Positions 57,316 through 64,000 of a stretch of 64,000 nt of DNA are shown here, one piece after another (position 1 is the stretch's first letter; each line of letters begins with the position of its first letter). The notes under the pieces are model-generated. The model was not told the DNA's origin and did not search any database. It saw only the letters and a program-made list of their open reading frames with translations. A program made the position numbers and the translations under genes. Origin of the DNA: Streptomyces caelestis (GTDB taxonomy: Bacteria > Actinomycetota > Actinomycetes > Streptomycetales > Streptomycetaceae); the NCBI RefSeq assembly GCF_001279005.1, contig NZ_LGCN01000001.1, forward strand, positions 62,001-126,000. The letters run 5' to 3'.

Positions 57316-57845
57316 GCGTGCTCCATCAGGGTCCGCAGCGCAGCGGCGTCGGCCTGCAGCTGTGCCTCGTCCTGGCGCCCGTTGTCGAGGACGTCCCAGG
57401 GCAGCGGCCCGCCCGGCGCCGGGTCGGTGTCACCGGCGTACCGAGGGCAGATGTGGCTGTGCAGATGGGGTACGACGTTCCCGAGGGTGGAGAAGTTCAG
57501 CTTCACGGGCTCGTAGAAGGCCGTCAGTGCTCTGCCGAGTGCGAGGGTGTCGCGCCAGTAGGCGGCGGCGTCGGCTTCGGACAGGTCGGTGGGCTCGGCC
57601 ACGTGCGGGGCACCGCGGTGGATGAGCACGCAGTAGCCGCGCAGGCGTCCGCTTCGCCACAGGTAGGCGTTGGCCGCTTCACCGCGGCGGAGCAGGAGGC
57701 CCCAGCCGATGTCGTCCGCGGCGTAGTCGTTCGCGCACATGGGACATCCGTCCCCGGCGCGGTGGCGGAGGAAGGTCTCGGGCCAGCTGGCCGGCACGGC
57801 GGGGCTGACGGCTTGGGGATGTAGAGGGCTTGGTGGCTGGAACAC
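57312..57845 (-). CDS. HIT-family nucleotide hydrolase/transferase
   Basis: 177 residues. The histidine triad VPHLHSHICPRY (about 129-140) is intact, with the earlier DGCPMC and LRGYCVLIHRGAPHVAEP as in HIT proteins, which hydrolyse or transfer nucleoside phosphoramidates and related mononucleotides. GTG 57845 has AAGGAG (57852-57857) 6 nt upstream, a strong start. The final codons overlap the methyltransferase start (ATGA). A nucleotidyl-processing enzyme fits an operon with seven Nudix domains. Confidence 0.85.
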   Translation of the reverse strand: MFQPPSPLHPQAVSPAVPASWPETFLRHRAGDGCPMCANDYAADDIGWGLLLRRGEAANAYLWRSGRLRGYCVLIHRGAPHVAEPTDLSEADAAAYWRDTLALGRALTAFYEPVKLNFSTLGNVVPHLHSHICPRYAGDTDPAPGGPLPWDVLDNGRQDEAQLQADAAALRTLMEHA

Positions 57846-57969
57846 CCGTAACTCCTTGTCGTGTGCGGCTGGTGTGCCGGTGGGGGGTAGGGCCTGAGCA
57901 GGTTGGCCACCCCCGCCTGGTCCGTGGGGTCCGGGGCATACAGTTCGACGGCGATCCCAGGAGGTGTGG
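57846..57969 (-). other. short spacer with a coupled start codon
   Basis: Between two genes. ATG 57973 overlaps the stop of the PCMT-like gene as ATGA and opens a frame (TTPPGIAVELYAPDPTDQAG) that would not stop until 57524, deep inside the HIT gene in another frame. The first 34 codons have mild coding bias only. It may be a decayed small gene or chance. Confidence 0.3.
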
Positions 57970-59181
57970 TCATGACGCCTGCCGGGGCACGGCGGCGAGA
58001 GGAGGAAGCGTCCAGGCCAGGGCCTTCGGGCCCACGCCGGAGGTGACGTGCTGGGCCCCGGCGCTGTCGCGTAGATCGACCCGGTACTGCTCGGGCCGTC
58101 CGGCCTGCTCCCAGCGCGCGTGGAGGTTCTCAAGTTCAGCCCAGACGTCACGCGGCCCATGGACTCGGACGGTGCCGTCGCCAGGGCCGGCCACGGCCCA
58201 GGAGTCGTTCTCGGGCGCGACGATGGTCATCGTCTCGGCCTGGAAGTCCCGGACCAGACCGGGGGCGAGGTAGGCGGCGGCGAGCCAGTATCCGTACGCC
58301 TCGTCCGGTGGCGGCGTGAGCCGCGTGGACCGTGCCGTGCCGGGGGCGGCCTTGATGCGTGCGCGGTGGTCCAGGGCCTTGAGCCACCGGTAGCCGAGCA
58401 AGGGTCGATACCCGCGCGGCCGGCCCCGCAGGACCGCCTCGACCGTTCCAGCCGCGGTGCGGGTGACGAGGAGCTGTCCCGGCCAGCTCGGCGTACGGGT
58501 CACGAGCGTCGTGAGCAGCCGGCCTCCCGGCGCGAGCTGCTCCACCCACGGCACCGGGACACACGGCACGCCGATGCCGGAGTGGATCCGGTCGTATGGC
58601 GCCCGGGCCTCGTGCCCATCGAGCGCGTCACCCTCGATCACCTCCGCACCGATACCGAGACGGTCCAGGTTTTGCTGGGCGAAGGCCGCCATGTGCCCGT
58701 CCCGCTCCACGCCGGTGGCGAGTCCGGGGCCGGTGATGGCGGCGGCGAGTGCGAGGGAGACGCCGGGACCCGGCCCGAGCTCCAGATACCGCTGCCCGGA
58801 GTCGAGTTCCATGGCTTGGAGGGCTTCGATGGTGGCGGGGGTGTAGGTGGACATGGACGTCATGTGTCCGCCGGTGACCGGCCCGCGGGGGAGGGCGTTG
58901 AGGGGTTCGCCGTCGCGCTGGAGCAGGATCGACTCGTCGCCATGGATCAGGTCGAGCCATTCCAGGCGGTCGTCGGGGTGGGAGCCGTCGAGGAGGCGCC
59001 AGTCGATCGGGTCCGCGCCCGGGCCGCTGACTCGGACGTACGCATGCGGGAGCAGAACCTCGCGCGGCAGGCGAAGCAGCGCGTCACGCAGCAGCGAGTC
59101 GGTCAGGACACCCTCGGCCGCGAGCCGGTCGACCATGCCGGCCCGCCGACGGCTTGTCGCTTCGTGGAGGTCAAGAGGCAT
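57970..59181 (-). CDS. PCMT-like SAM methyltransferase
   Basis: 403 residues. N-terminal MVDRLAAEGVLTDSLLRDAL and LPREVLLPHAYVR match the protein-L-isoaspartate O-methyltransferase entry region. The SAM motif YLELGPGPGVSLALAAAI lies near 133-150, then VIEGDALDGHEARAPYDRIH and LAPGGRLLTTLVTR. The last 150 residues are a separate C-terminal domain as in peptide-natural-product PCMT-like enzymes. ATG 59181 has GAAGGG 9 nt upstream. Second PCMT-type enzyme in the operon. Members of this group methylate Asp or isoAsp carboxyls of proteins or peptides; here the acceptor is unknown. Confidence 0.8.
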   Translation of the reverse strand: MPLDLHEATSRRRAGMVDRLAAEGVLTDSLLRDALLRLPREVLLPHAYVRVSGPGADPIDWRLLDGSHPDDRLEWLDLIHGDESILLQRDGEPLNALPRGPVTGGHMTSMSTYTPATIEALQAMELDSGQRYLELGPGPGVSLALAAAITGPGLATGVERDGHMAAFAQQNLDRLGIGAEVIEGDALDGHEARAPYDRIHSGIGVPCVPVPWVEQLAPGGRLLTTLVTRTPSWPGQLLVTRTAAGTVEAVLRGRPRGYRPLLGYRWLKALDHRARIKAAPGTARSTRLTPPPDEAYGYWLAAAYLAPGLVRDFQAETMTIVAPENDSWAVAGPGDGTVRVHGPRDVWAELENLHARWEQAGRPEQYRVDLRDSAGAQHVTSGVGPKALAWTLPPLAAVPRQAS

Positions 59182-59515
59182 GAACGGGGCCCTTCGCGGG
59201 AGTGGAAGTAGCAGAGGGCATGTTGGTCAGGCGGCGGACCGGAGAAGGCCACGGCGGCCCAGCCGGCACGAGGCAGAAGACCGTCCCGGTGATCAGCGCG
59301 GCCTGCACGGAGGAGACGACGACGCTGGCGCCGACCACCAGCCCGGCGGCCTGCCGCAGGTTGGTCTCCAGCCAGACAGCGGTCTGCGGCGCGCAGGTTC
59401 GCCGGTCGGGAGGGAACAACTGTTAGCGGAGGGACCGCTGTGTCGTACCCGCCGCGGCCGCCGGCCCCAGCGCGACGGTGGACGGCATCCCCGCCGTCTT
59501 CGGCTCCGTGTTCAC
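59171..59515 (-). pseudogene. decayed duplicate of the MFS transporter C-terminus
   Basis: The minus-strand reading begins at GTG 59515 (overlapping the MFS stop) and gives PAAAAGTTQRSLR, an in-frame TAA at 59423-59425, then QLFPPDRRTCAPQTAVWLET, RQAAGLVVGASVVVSSVQAA, LITGTVFCLVPAGPPWPSPV, RRLTNMPS. This lines up across its length with the end of the adjacent intact MFS protein (GAAGTTQRSIRQIV, MQAVSTWLTSGARPAAALLA, LTVGTFLLVVPL, SPLRALLHMPD). It is therefore a diverged partial tandem copy killed by a stop codon and missing its first two thirds. Confidence 0.75.
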
Positions 59516-60906
59516 ATGGCATCTCCTCCGGGCGAGCGGTCGTAACGGGCGCCTTCCGTACACGCGGGCGTGGGCACGGCCGCAGGGGCCGCCCGCAGTA
59601 CGGGCGACGGCGGTGCGGGCTCGCCGCCTGTCCCCGGCGCGGAAGGCGGCTGGTCCGGCATGTGCAGCAGGGCGCGCAGCGGAGAGCAGGCGAGGACTAC
59701 GAGCGGGACGACCAGCAGGAAGGTCCCGACGGTCAAGGCGGGCCGCACACCGATCCACGTCCCCAGCCCGCCGGCGAGGAGCGCGGCCGCCGGGCGGGCG
59801 CCGGACGTCAGCCAGGTGCTCACGGCCTGCATCCGCGCCTGCATCCCGGCCGTGGTGACGATCTGCCGAATGGATCTTTGGGTGGTGCCAGCGGCGCCGG
59901 CGCATGCGAGCTGCAGGAAGAGCGCCGCCCCGATCGTGATCTGCCAGGCAAGGCCGGGGGAGGCGAGCAGCAGCGGGAGCTGGGTGAGCGGGGTGATCGC
60001 GAGCGCGGTCAGCATCATCGGCCCCGGCCCGTACCGGCGGGCCAACGCCGGTGCCGTGAGCGCTCCGGCGGCCGCGCCCAGCGCGCCGAGGCCCAACACC
60101 ACTCCGAAGACGGTCGCGCTCATCGCCAGTGACCTCAGGAGGTAGAGGGCCCAGAGGGTGTTGAGCAGCCCGAGGGCGAACGACGTCGTGGCGTTGACCA
60201 GGGTCAGGGTCCACAGCCGGTCATCGCCGCGCACGTACCGCAGGCCCTCGCCGATCTCGCCGCGCAGCCGGCGGATCTCCGGGCGGGTGTGGGCGGGTTC
60301 GGCGGTCTGGATGCGGGCGGTGCACACGGCGCTGATCAGGTAGGAGGCGACGTCGCCGAGCAGGGCCCGGGCTGGTCCGAGGAGCGCGGTCAGCGCGGCG
60401 CCGAGGTGGCTCCCGGCCGTCGCGGCGACCGCGAACAGCGCGCCGACCCGGCTGTTGCTCCGCTGGATCAACGACCGGTCGACGAGACTGGGCAGCAGGC
60501 TGATGGCCGCCGCGTCGTGGAGCACGCTCGCCGCCCCCTGCACCACGGCGACGATCATGAGCTGCGCGAGGGTGAGGGTGCCCAGCGCGGCCGCCACCGG
60601 CACGGTGGCGAGCACCGTCGCGCTTACCAGGTCACCGGTGATCATCTGCCGGCGCTTGGAGTGCCGGTCGGCGAGCGCGCCGGCGTGCAGGGCGAGCAGC
60701 GCAGGCGGGAGCTGTCCGAGGAACGCCAGCCACGCGACCTGGGCGGTGCTCGCGTCCAGGTGGAGCACGGCCAGCACCGGCAGCGCCATCTGCGTGATCG
60801 AGCTGCCGGTCACGCTCGCTGCCTGGCCGGTCAGGTACCGGCGGAAGTCCCGGTGCCGCCACAGCGACGTGCCGGCGGCGGAGAGGGGCTCAGTGCAGGA
60901 CGGCAC
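59512..60906 (-). CDS. MFS transporter (EntS/MFS_3-like exporter)
   Basis: 464 residues with about 10-12 membrane helices, from FRRYLTGQAASVTGSSITQMA at the start through the A-motif-like GALADRHSKRRQMITGD (about 76-92) to a Pro-rich cytoplasmic tail. The layout matches the MFS_3 group of drug and siderophore exporters driven by the proton gradient. GTG 60906 has GAGGGAGG about 6 nt upstream. Its stop overlaps the GTG of the decayed tail copy. In this operon it is the natural candidate for export of the product or for resistance. Confidence 0.85.
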   Translation of the reverse strand: MPSCTEPLSAAGTSLWRHRDFRRYLTGQAASVTGSSITQMALPVLAVLHLDASTAQVAWLAFLGQLPPALLALHAGALADRHSKRRQMITGDLVSATVLATVPVAAALGTLTLAQLMIVAVVQGAASVLHDAAAISLLPSLVDRSLIQRSNSRVGALFAVAATAGSHLGAALTALLGPARALLGDVASYLISAVCTARIQTAEPAHTRPEIRRLRGEIGEGLRYVRGDDRLWTLTLVNATTSFALGLLNTLWALYLLRSLAMSATVFGVVLGLGALGAAAGALTAPALARRYGPGPMMLTALAITPLTQLPLLLASPGLAWQITIGAALFLQLACAGAAGTTQRSIRQIVTTAGMQARMQAVSTWLTSGARPAAALLAGGLGTWIGVRPALTVGTFLLVVPLVVLACSPLRALLHMPDQPPSAPGTGGEPAPPSPVLRAAPAAVPTPACTEGARYDRSPGGDAM

Positions 60907-61012
60907 GAGGCACCTCCCTCGGCTCCGCCAGAAGCCCCCGCAACACGTACCTGGGCTCAGCCTGGGCCCGCCGGCCGAATCCGCTACCGGTGAGTGTGCT
61001 CACCCTGCTCAC
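60890..61012 (-). CDS. possible 40-aa peptide coupled to triple Nudix gene
   Basis: GTG 61012 overlaps the stop of the triple Nudix gene as GTGA and the frame ends at 60890, 17 nt inside the MFS gene. The product (starting SRVSTLTGSGFGRRAQAEPR) is basic and has no Cys. About 33 of 40 codons end in G/C, only slightly above background. It could be a real coupled peptide that helps re-initiation at the MFS gene, or a chance frame. Confidence 0.3.
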   Translation of the reverse strand: MSRVSTLTGSGFGRRAQAEPRYVLRGLLAEPREVPRAVLH

Positions 61013-62478
61013 CAGCCCAGCTGCGAGTAGGAGCGGCCTTCGGCGATGGCGGTGATGGCCGTGCGGGTGTAGGAGACGATCGGGTCCGGCAGCTCGTCCT
61101 GTGGCCACCACTGCCAGGTCAGGCACTTGTCGGACTCGCGCACCTTGGGAATGCCCTCCCAGCGGCGAGCCCGGAAGACGAGCTGCATCAGGGGCAGACT
61201 GCCCGGGGCGTCGACGACGTGGACGACGTGGACGAGTTCTACGTCGGCGGGGTCGATGACCAGCCCTGCTTCCTCCCACGCCTCGCGCACCAAGCACGCG
61301 AGCGCGGGCTCCTGCTCGCACCGACCGGCCAGGTAGTGCCAGGTGTCGCCCGCGTATTTCGAGTCGGGATGCCGCAGACCGAGAAGCACTCGGCCATCGG
61401 CGTCTTCGAGGTGGAGATGGACTCCGATGCCGTTCAGTACGGTCCGGCTGCCCCCGTCCCAGACGGGCGGGGCCGCGGTGGGCTGGTTGTCCGGGGGGTT
61501 CTCGGCCGCGTGCCGGCGAATCAGGTCCCGGGTGGCGGGGCTCAGGCGCAGCCGGTCCAGTTCGTCGGGCGTGAACCAGCGCAGCAGCACGCCCTCGTGC
61601 AGCGCGAGTCGGTCGGGGTTGCCGCGCCACCGGCCGGCGAAGACCTGGACCGGGACACTGAGGCCGTCGATGCTGGTGGCGGCTTCCATGGCGTAGGGCT
61701 TCACGTCCTCGAGGCGGAGGTCGGGCACCTCTTCGGACAGCTCGCGCAGCAGGGTGCCTTGCAGGCTTTGGTCGTCGTGCGTGCGGCCGCCGCCGAGAAG
61801 GGCGAACGCTCCCGGCTCCCAGATGATGCCGGGCTTGTGGTCACGCAGATGAAGCAGGTACCGGCCGTTCCCGTCGTGGATCAGGGCGGAAGCGTTCACC
61901 GGCTCCGGCAGGCCGTCCAGGCCCGCCGCGAGGAGCTTGGCGCGCAGTGTCGGCGAGGTGACCTCAGGCTGCGGGAGCCACCGGGCGCCGGAGACCTCCT
62001 CGTCCTGCAGCGCGATCGTCGGCGGCTCCTCCCCGACGAGGTAGAAGACGTAGCGGACGTCGTAGTGGCGGTGGGCCGGTTCCCCTTTGGAGGGGCTGGC
62101 GTCGATGTCGTGGATGTCGATGTCGATCGGAGAACCGAGCAGCTGCCGGGTCAGGCACAGGGCGCCCGGTGGGATCCCGGCTTCTTCTGCCACCTCGCGC
62201 AGCGCCGCGGCGAGCAGTGTGCGGTCCTGGGGCTCGATGTGGCCGCCGGGGGCGAGCATGAGACCGCCGGTGGCCCGGTGCTGGATGTGCAGGACCCGGC
62301 CCTGCCGGTCGATGACGACGGCGCTGCACGTGACGTGCCCGGGCAGCGTCGTCCGGGCGGTTGCGTCGACGGGTCGGCCCAGCGTGGCGAGGAGCTCGGC
62401 CAGGGCGTCACGCTCGCCGGGGTGCCGGCCGAGGTATGCCTCGACGATCTTGCGGATCGCGGTGGAGCTGGGTGGCAT
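61009..62478 (-). CDS. triple Nudix-domain protein
   Basis: 489 residues holding three Nudix folds in a row. Domain 1 (about 45-185) has GGHIEPQDRTLLAAALREVA then EEAGI. Domain 2 (about 190-325) has GGGRTHDDQSLQGTLLRELS then EEVPD. Domain 3 (about 345-480) has AGRCEQEPALACLVREAWEE then AGL. Each keeps the REx-x-EE-type metal site (RE-VAEE, RE-LSEE, RE-AWEE), so all three may be active. An N-terminal helix (residues 1-40, VEAYLGRHPGERDALAELL) precedes them. Most Nudix proteins have one domain and a few have two; three is rare. It starts the operon after the small gene at 62760 and probably cleaves nucleotide-linked intermediates. Confidence 0.85.
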   Translation of the reverse strand: MPPSSTAIRKIVEAYLGRHPGERDALAELLATLGRPVDATARTTLPGHVTCSAVVIDRQGRVLHIQHRATGGLMLAPGGHIEPQDRTLLAAALREVAEEAGIPPGALCLTRQLLGSPIDIDIHDIDASPSKGEPAHRHYDVRYVFYLVGEEPPTIALQDEEVSGARWLPQPEVTSPTLRAKLLAAGLDGLPEPVNASALIHDGNGRYLLHLRDHKPGIIWEPGAFALLGGGRTHDDQSLQGTLLRELSEEVPDLRLEDVKPYAMEAATSIDGLSVPVQVFAGRWRGNPDRLALHEGVLLRWFTPDELDRLRLSPATRDLIRRHAAENPPDNQPTAAPPVWDGGSRTVLNGIGVHLHLEDADGRVLLGLRHPDSKYAGDTWHYLAGRCEQEPALACLVREAWEEAGLVIDPADVELVHVVHVVDAPGSLPLMQLVFRARRWEGIPKVRESDKCLTWQWWPQDELPDPIVSYTRTAITAIAEGRSYSQLGW

Positions 62479-62538
62479 GGACGTCGTCTCGCCTTCGATG
62501 TCGGGGGAGGGCAGGCGGGGGAAGGAAGCTCCAGTGGT

Positions 62539-62760
62539 TCAGCTCGCCGTTCCGTTGCCGGACGGCTTGGCGCCTCGGGGGCCGGGTGCGCCGCCAGTCG
62601 ACGGCGCGATCTCGTACTGGGGGGCCTCGGCGGTGCACACGCCCCGGTACAAGCCGCACTTACGGGAGATCAGGTCCTCGTGGGCCTTGTCGCCGCCTGG
62701 TTCGACTGGCGTCCATGCGTTCCCCTCTCGTGGACGTGGCGGTGGCGTCGCCGTGCTCAA
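62539..62760 (-). CDS. small Cys-containing protein or peptide, 73 aa
   Basis: The last 46 codons read as a clear coding stretch (41 of 46 end in G or C): EDLISRKCGLYRGVCTAEAP and QYEIAPSTGG, then a Gly/Pro/Ser tail. The two Cys are 8 residues apart (Cys-x7-Cys). The start is a problem: TTG 62760 has no ribosome site, while a good AGAGGGG followed by ATG at 62716 is in a different frame, which suggests an indel or sequencing error near the N-terminus. It lies 60 nt before the triple Nudix gene, same strand, at the head of the operon. It could be a peptide substrate for the PCMT-like enzymes or a small accessory protein; neither is shown. Confidence 0.4.
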   Translation of the reverse strand: MSTATPPPRPREGNAWTPVEPGGDKAHEDLISRKCGLYRGVCTAEAPQYEIAPSTGGAPGPRGAKPSGNGTAS

Positions 62761-62927
62761 CGACGCCGCACGATTTCGAGCACCTGTTCCTTTCGGACGC
62801 GTTGCGCACCCTGTAATTCAGCGGTTCTCCGAGGGTGCGCAGTGCATCGACCCTTGCCACGCAAGAGCCTGCGGCTCGGGGGAGGTTGGCCGAAACGCCG
62901 ACGTTCGATCGCTGCGGCGGCCAGCTG

Positions 62928-63797
62928 TTAGCCCGCCCCCGTCCCTGGGGCTTCACCCTGTTCGCCCGTGGTGGACGGCAGGCCCAGGCGCAGCGTCATG
63001 ACCGCGTGGTCGGTCAGTCCCACTTCACGGGCTTCCTGGTGGTAGTCGCAGGCCAGGATGCGCTCGGCGTGGGGTGTGGAGACGAAGAGGTGGTCGAAGC
63101 GGAAGCCGTTGCCGCTGCGTCCGAACCAGGAGTGGGTGACCTCGTCGGGGTGGAGGTGGCGGAAGGCGTCGGTGAGGCCAGCGGCCTGGAAGGAGTCGTA
63201 GAAGTCGTACTCCCAGTCGCCGAACACCTTGTGCGGGGGCTGGTGGCCGCGCTCGATGACGTTGAGGTCCCCGGCCACGATGACGGGCATGTCCGGGAAG
63301 GCGGCGAGCAGCCGTGGCAGGCTCTCGGTGACCGCCTCCTGGAAGGCGCGCTTGGCGACGTTGCGCTGGTCCTTCGGGCCGCGGGAGGGCACGTACAGGC
63401 CCAGCACTCCGATGTCGTAGCCGCCGACGGTAACGCGGGCCGCCGGGGCGCGATGGGGGGTGACGGTGACCGGGCTGGGGACGGTCCGGACGGCACTGGT
63501 GCGGCAGGCGATGACCGTGCGGTAGTCGGGCGTGGACGGCTGGGGGGCGATCACGGCGGCGTACCCGCGCTCGGTGAGAGCGGTGACGAGGGCGTCGCCC
63601 CCCTGGGTGGAGGACACCTCGGTGAAGACGGCGATATCGGCGCCCTCCCGGCCGGCGATCCAAGCGGCCTGGCGGCGGGAGCGGTCCGGGGAGGCGTGCT
63701 GGGCGTTGAACAGCAGCAGCCGCACGGCGTCGGTGGCCGGCTGGTGGGCGGGCTCGTCGATGGCGAGCAGGGACAGCTGCTCGGAGGCGGGGTTCAT
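62928..63797 (-). CDS. endonuclease/exonuclease/phosphatase family protein
   Basis: 289 residues of the EEP fold. Visible catalytic parts are RLLLFNAQHASPDRSRRQ (Asn near the start), VFTEVSST (metal Glu), VIVAGDLNVIERGH (Asp and Asn) and GLTDHAVMTLRL (Asp-His), with RFDHLFVS between. EEP enzymes cleave phosphodiester or phosphomonoester bonds in DNA, RNA, lipids or small molecules with Mg. Coupled by ATGA to the aldo/keto reductase upstream. It lies 168 nt from the head of the Nudix operon in the same direction, so it may be part of a longer unit. Confidence 0.8.
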   Translation of the reverse strand: MNPASEQLSLLAIDEPAHQPATDAVRLLLFNAQHASPDRSRRQAAWIAGREGADIAVFTEVSSTQGGDALVTALTERGYAAVIAPQPSTPDYRTVIACRTSAVRTVPSPVTVTPHRAPAARVTVGGYDIGVLGLYVPSRGPKDQRNVAKRAFQEAVTESLPRLLAAFPDMPVIVAGDLNVIERGHQPPHKVFGDWEYDFYDSFQAAGLTDAFRHLHPDEVTHSWFGRSGNGFRFDHLFVSTPHAERILACDYHQEAREVGLTDHAVMTLRLGLPSTTGEQGEAPGTGAG

Positions 63798-64000
63798 CGG
63801 CCGGCTTCCTTCTCGTCCAGGAAGACCTCGCTGTTGGCGTCCAGGTTCTGCTGGAGGCGGCCGAGGGTGGCGCGGACGAAGGCGAGCTCGTCGTCGGTCA
63901 GCGGGGTGCCGACGGCGGTCAGGTTCGCTTCGACCTGCTCGGGGCGGGTGAAGCCGACGAGGACGGCGGCATTCTCGGCTCGCTGCAGGCACACCTGGAG
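63794..64000 (-). CDS. aldo/keto reductase, C-terminal part (cut by window edge)
   Basis: Only the last 68 residues lie in the window. LQRAENAAVLVGFTRPEQVE then ANLTAVGTPLTDDELAFVRA is the usual end of actinomycete aldo/keto reductases, including the coenzyme-binding loop (GFTRPEQVEANL). These are NADPH-dependent carbonyl reductases with a TIM barrel. The stop overlaps the EEP-family start as ATGA. The start and active-site Tyr lie outside the window. Confidence 0.75.
   Translation of the reverse strand, partial: LQVCLQRAENAAVLVGFTRPEQVEANLTAVGTPLTDDELAFVRATLGRLQQNLDANSEVFLDEKEAGR

Noticed and set aside
57524..57973. 149-codon minus frame starting at an ATGA overlap
   Set aside because: Most of it overlaps the HIT gene in another frame, where the HIT motif and strong ribosome site decide in favour of the HIT gene.
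52694..59181. Assigning the PCMT-like enzymes to an FxLD lanthipeptide cluster
   Set aside because: No lanthipeptide dehydratase or cyclase and no FxLD-motif precursor is present; only the methyltransferase type is shared.
59423..59515. 30-codon GTG frame coupled to the MFS gene, considered as a precursor peptide
   Set aside because: Its sequence and the frame after the stop align with the end of the MFS protein, so it is part of a decayed duplicate.

Overview
The window is very GC-rich (about 70%), with G/C-ending codons, many GTG and TTG starts, and tightly coupled ATGA/GTGA gene junctions. Together with the gene families present this points to Streptomyces or a close actinomycete. A parA/parB-type partition locus flanked by iteron arrays, followed by two large coupled winged-helix genes of the replication-initiator kind, suggests a large plasmid (or plasmid-derived chromosomal arm) rather than core chromosome. 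Linear or circular form cannot be told from the window.

Layout. 0-1.8 kb: three small unrecognised genes on +. 1.8-6.5 kb: partition region, with ParA, an unusual ParB-like partner, two arrays of 12-bp GTAGG repeats and an exact 19-bp palindromic operator placed before both parA and the gene at 5680. 6.7-10.8 kb: two translationally coupled DNA-binding genes, candidate replication or plasmid-control proteins. 10.9-17.6 kb: accessory stretch with two membrane-anchored Mrr-type nucleases, a CoiA-like nuclease, an extra peptide deformylase, and decayed remnants of a UDP-glucose dehydrogenase and a small HTH gene. 17.9-22.8 kb: a MurF paralogue coupled to a C39-like protein, then an RmlD-like reductase, a nitrilase-family amidohydrolase and a GNAT acetyltransferase.

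24.5-46.2 kb: one co-directional biosynthetic operon, divergent from an HTH/TPR-like regulator (22888-24228). It encodes three NRPS proteins: FkbH split by FkbM, then PCP-C; degenerate C-A(Asn-like code)-PCP-E-like; and C-PCP-Cy-A(Cys code)-PCP-Ox. These are followed by a free-standing C domain, an APH-fold kinase, a cobalamin-type radical SAM enzyme, a urease-like gamma/beta and alpha pair, and an isopenicillin-N-synthase-like oxygenase. The inferred product is a small peptide containing an Asn- or Asp-derived residue (possibly D-configured) and a thiazole, perhaps begun by a glycerate-derived unit, then tailored by C-methylation, phosphorylation, a urease-fold reaction and oxidation. No thioesterase and no urease maturation genes are in the window.

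46.2-64 kb: an APH-fold kinase, a tyrosine phosphatase, a GFA-domain protein, and a minus-strand operon (about 62.7 to 48.9 kb) rich in Nudix domains. Seven Nudix domains occur in four genes: a triple Nudix protein, a methyltransferase-Nudix-PCMT protein, a Nudix-kinase fusion and a double Nudix protein. Neighbours are further methyltransferases, a HIT protein, a PIG-L deacetylase, a GT2 glycosyltransferase, an APH-fold kinase and an MFS exporter with a decayed duplicate of its own tail. This looks like a second, uncharacterised nucleotide-linked biosynthetic or modification locus. The right edge has an EEP-family phosphatase/nuclease and the end of an aldo/keto reductase. No tRNA, rRNA, CRISPR or intact insertion sequence was seen.
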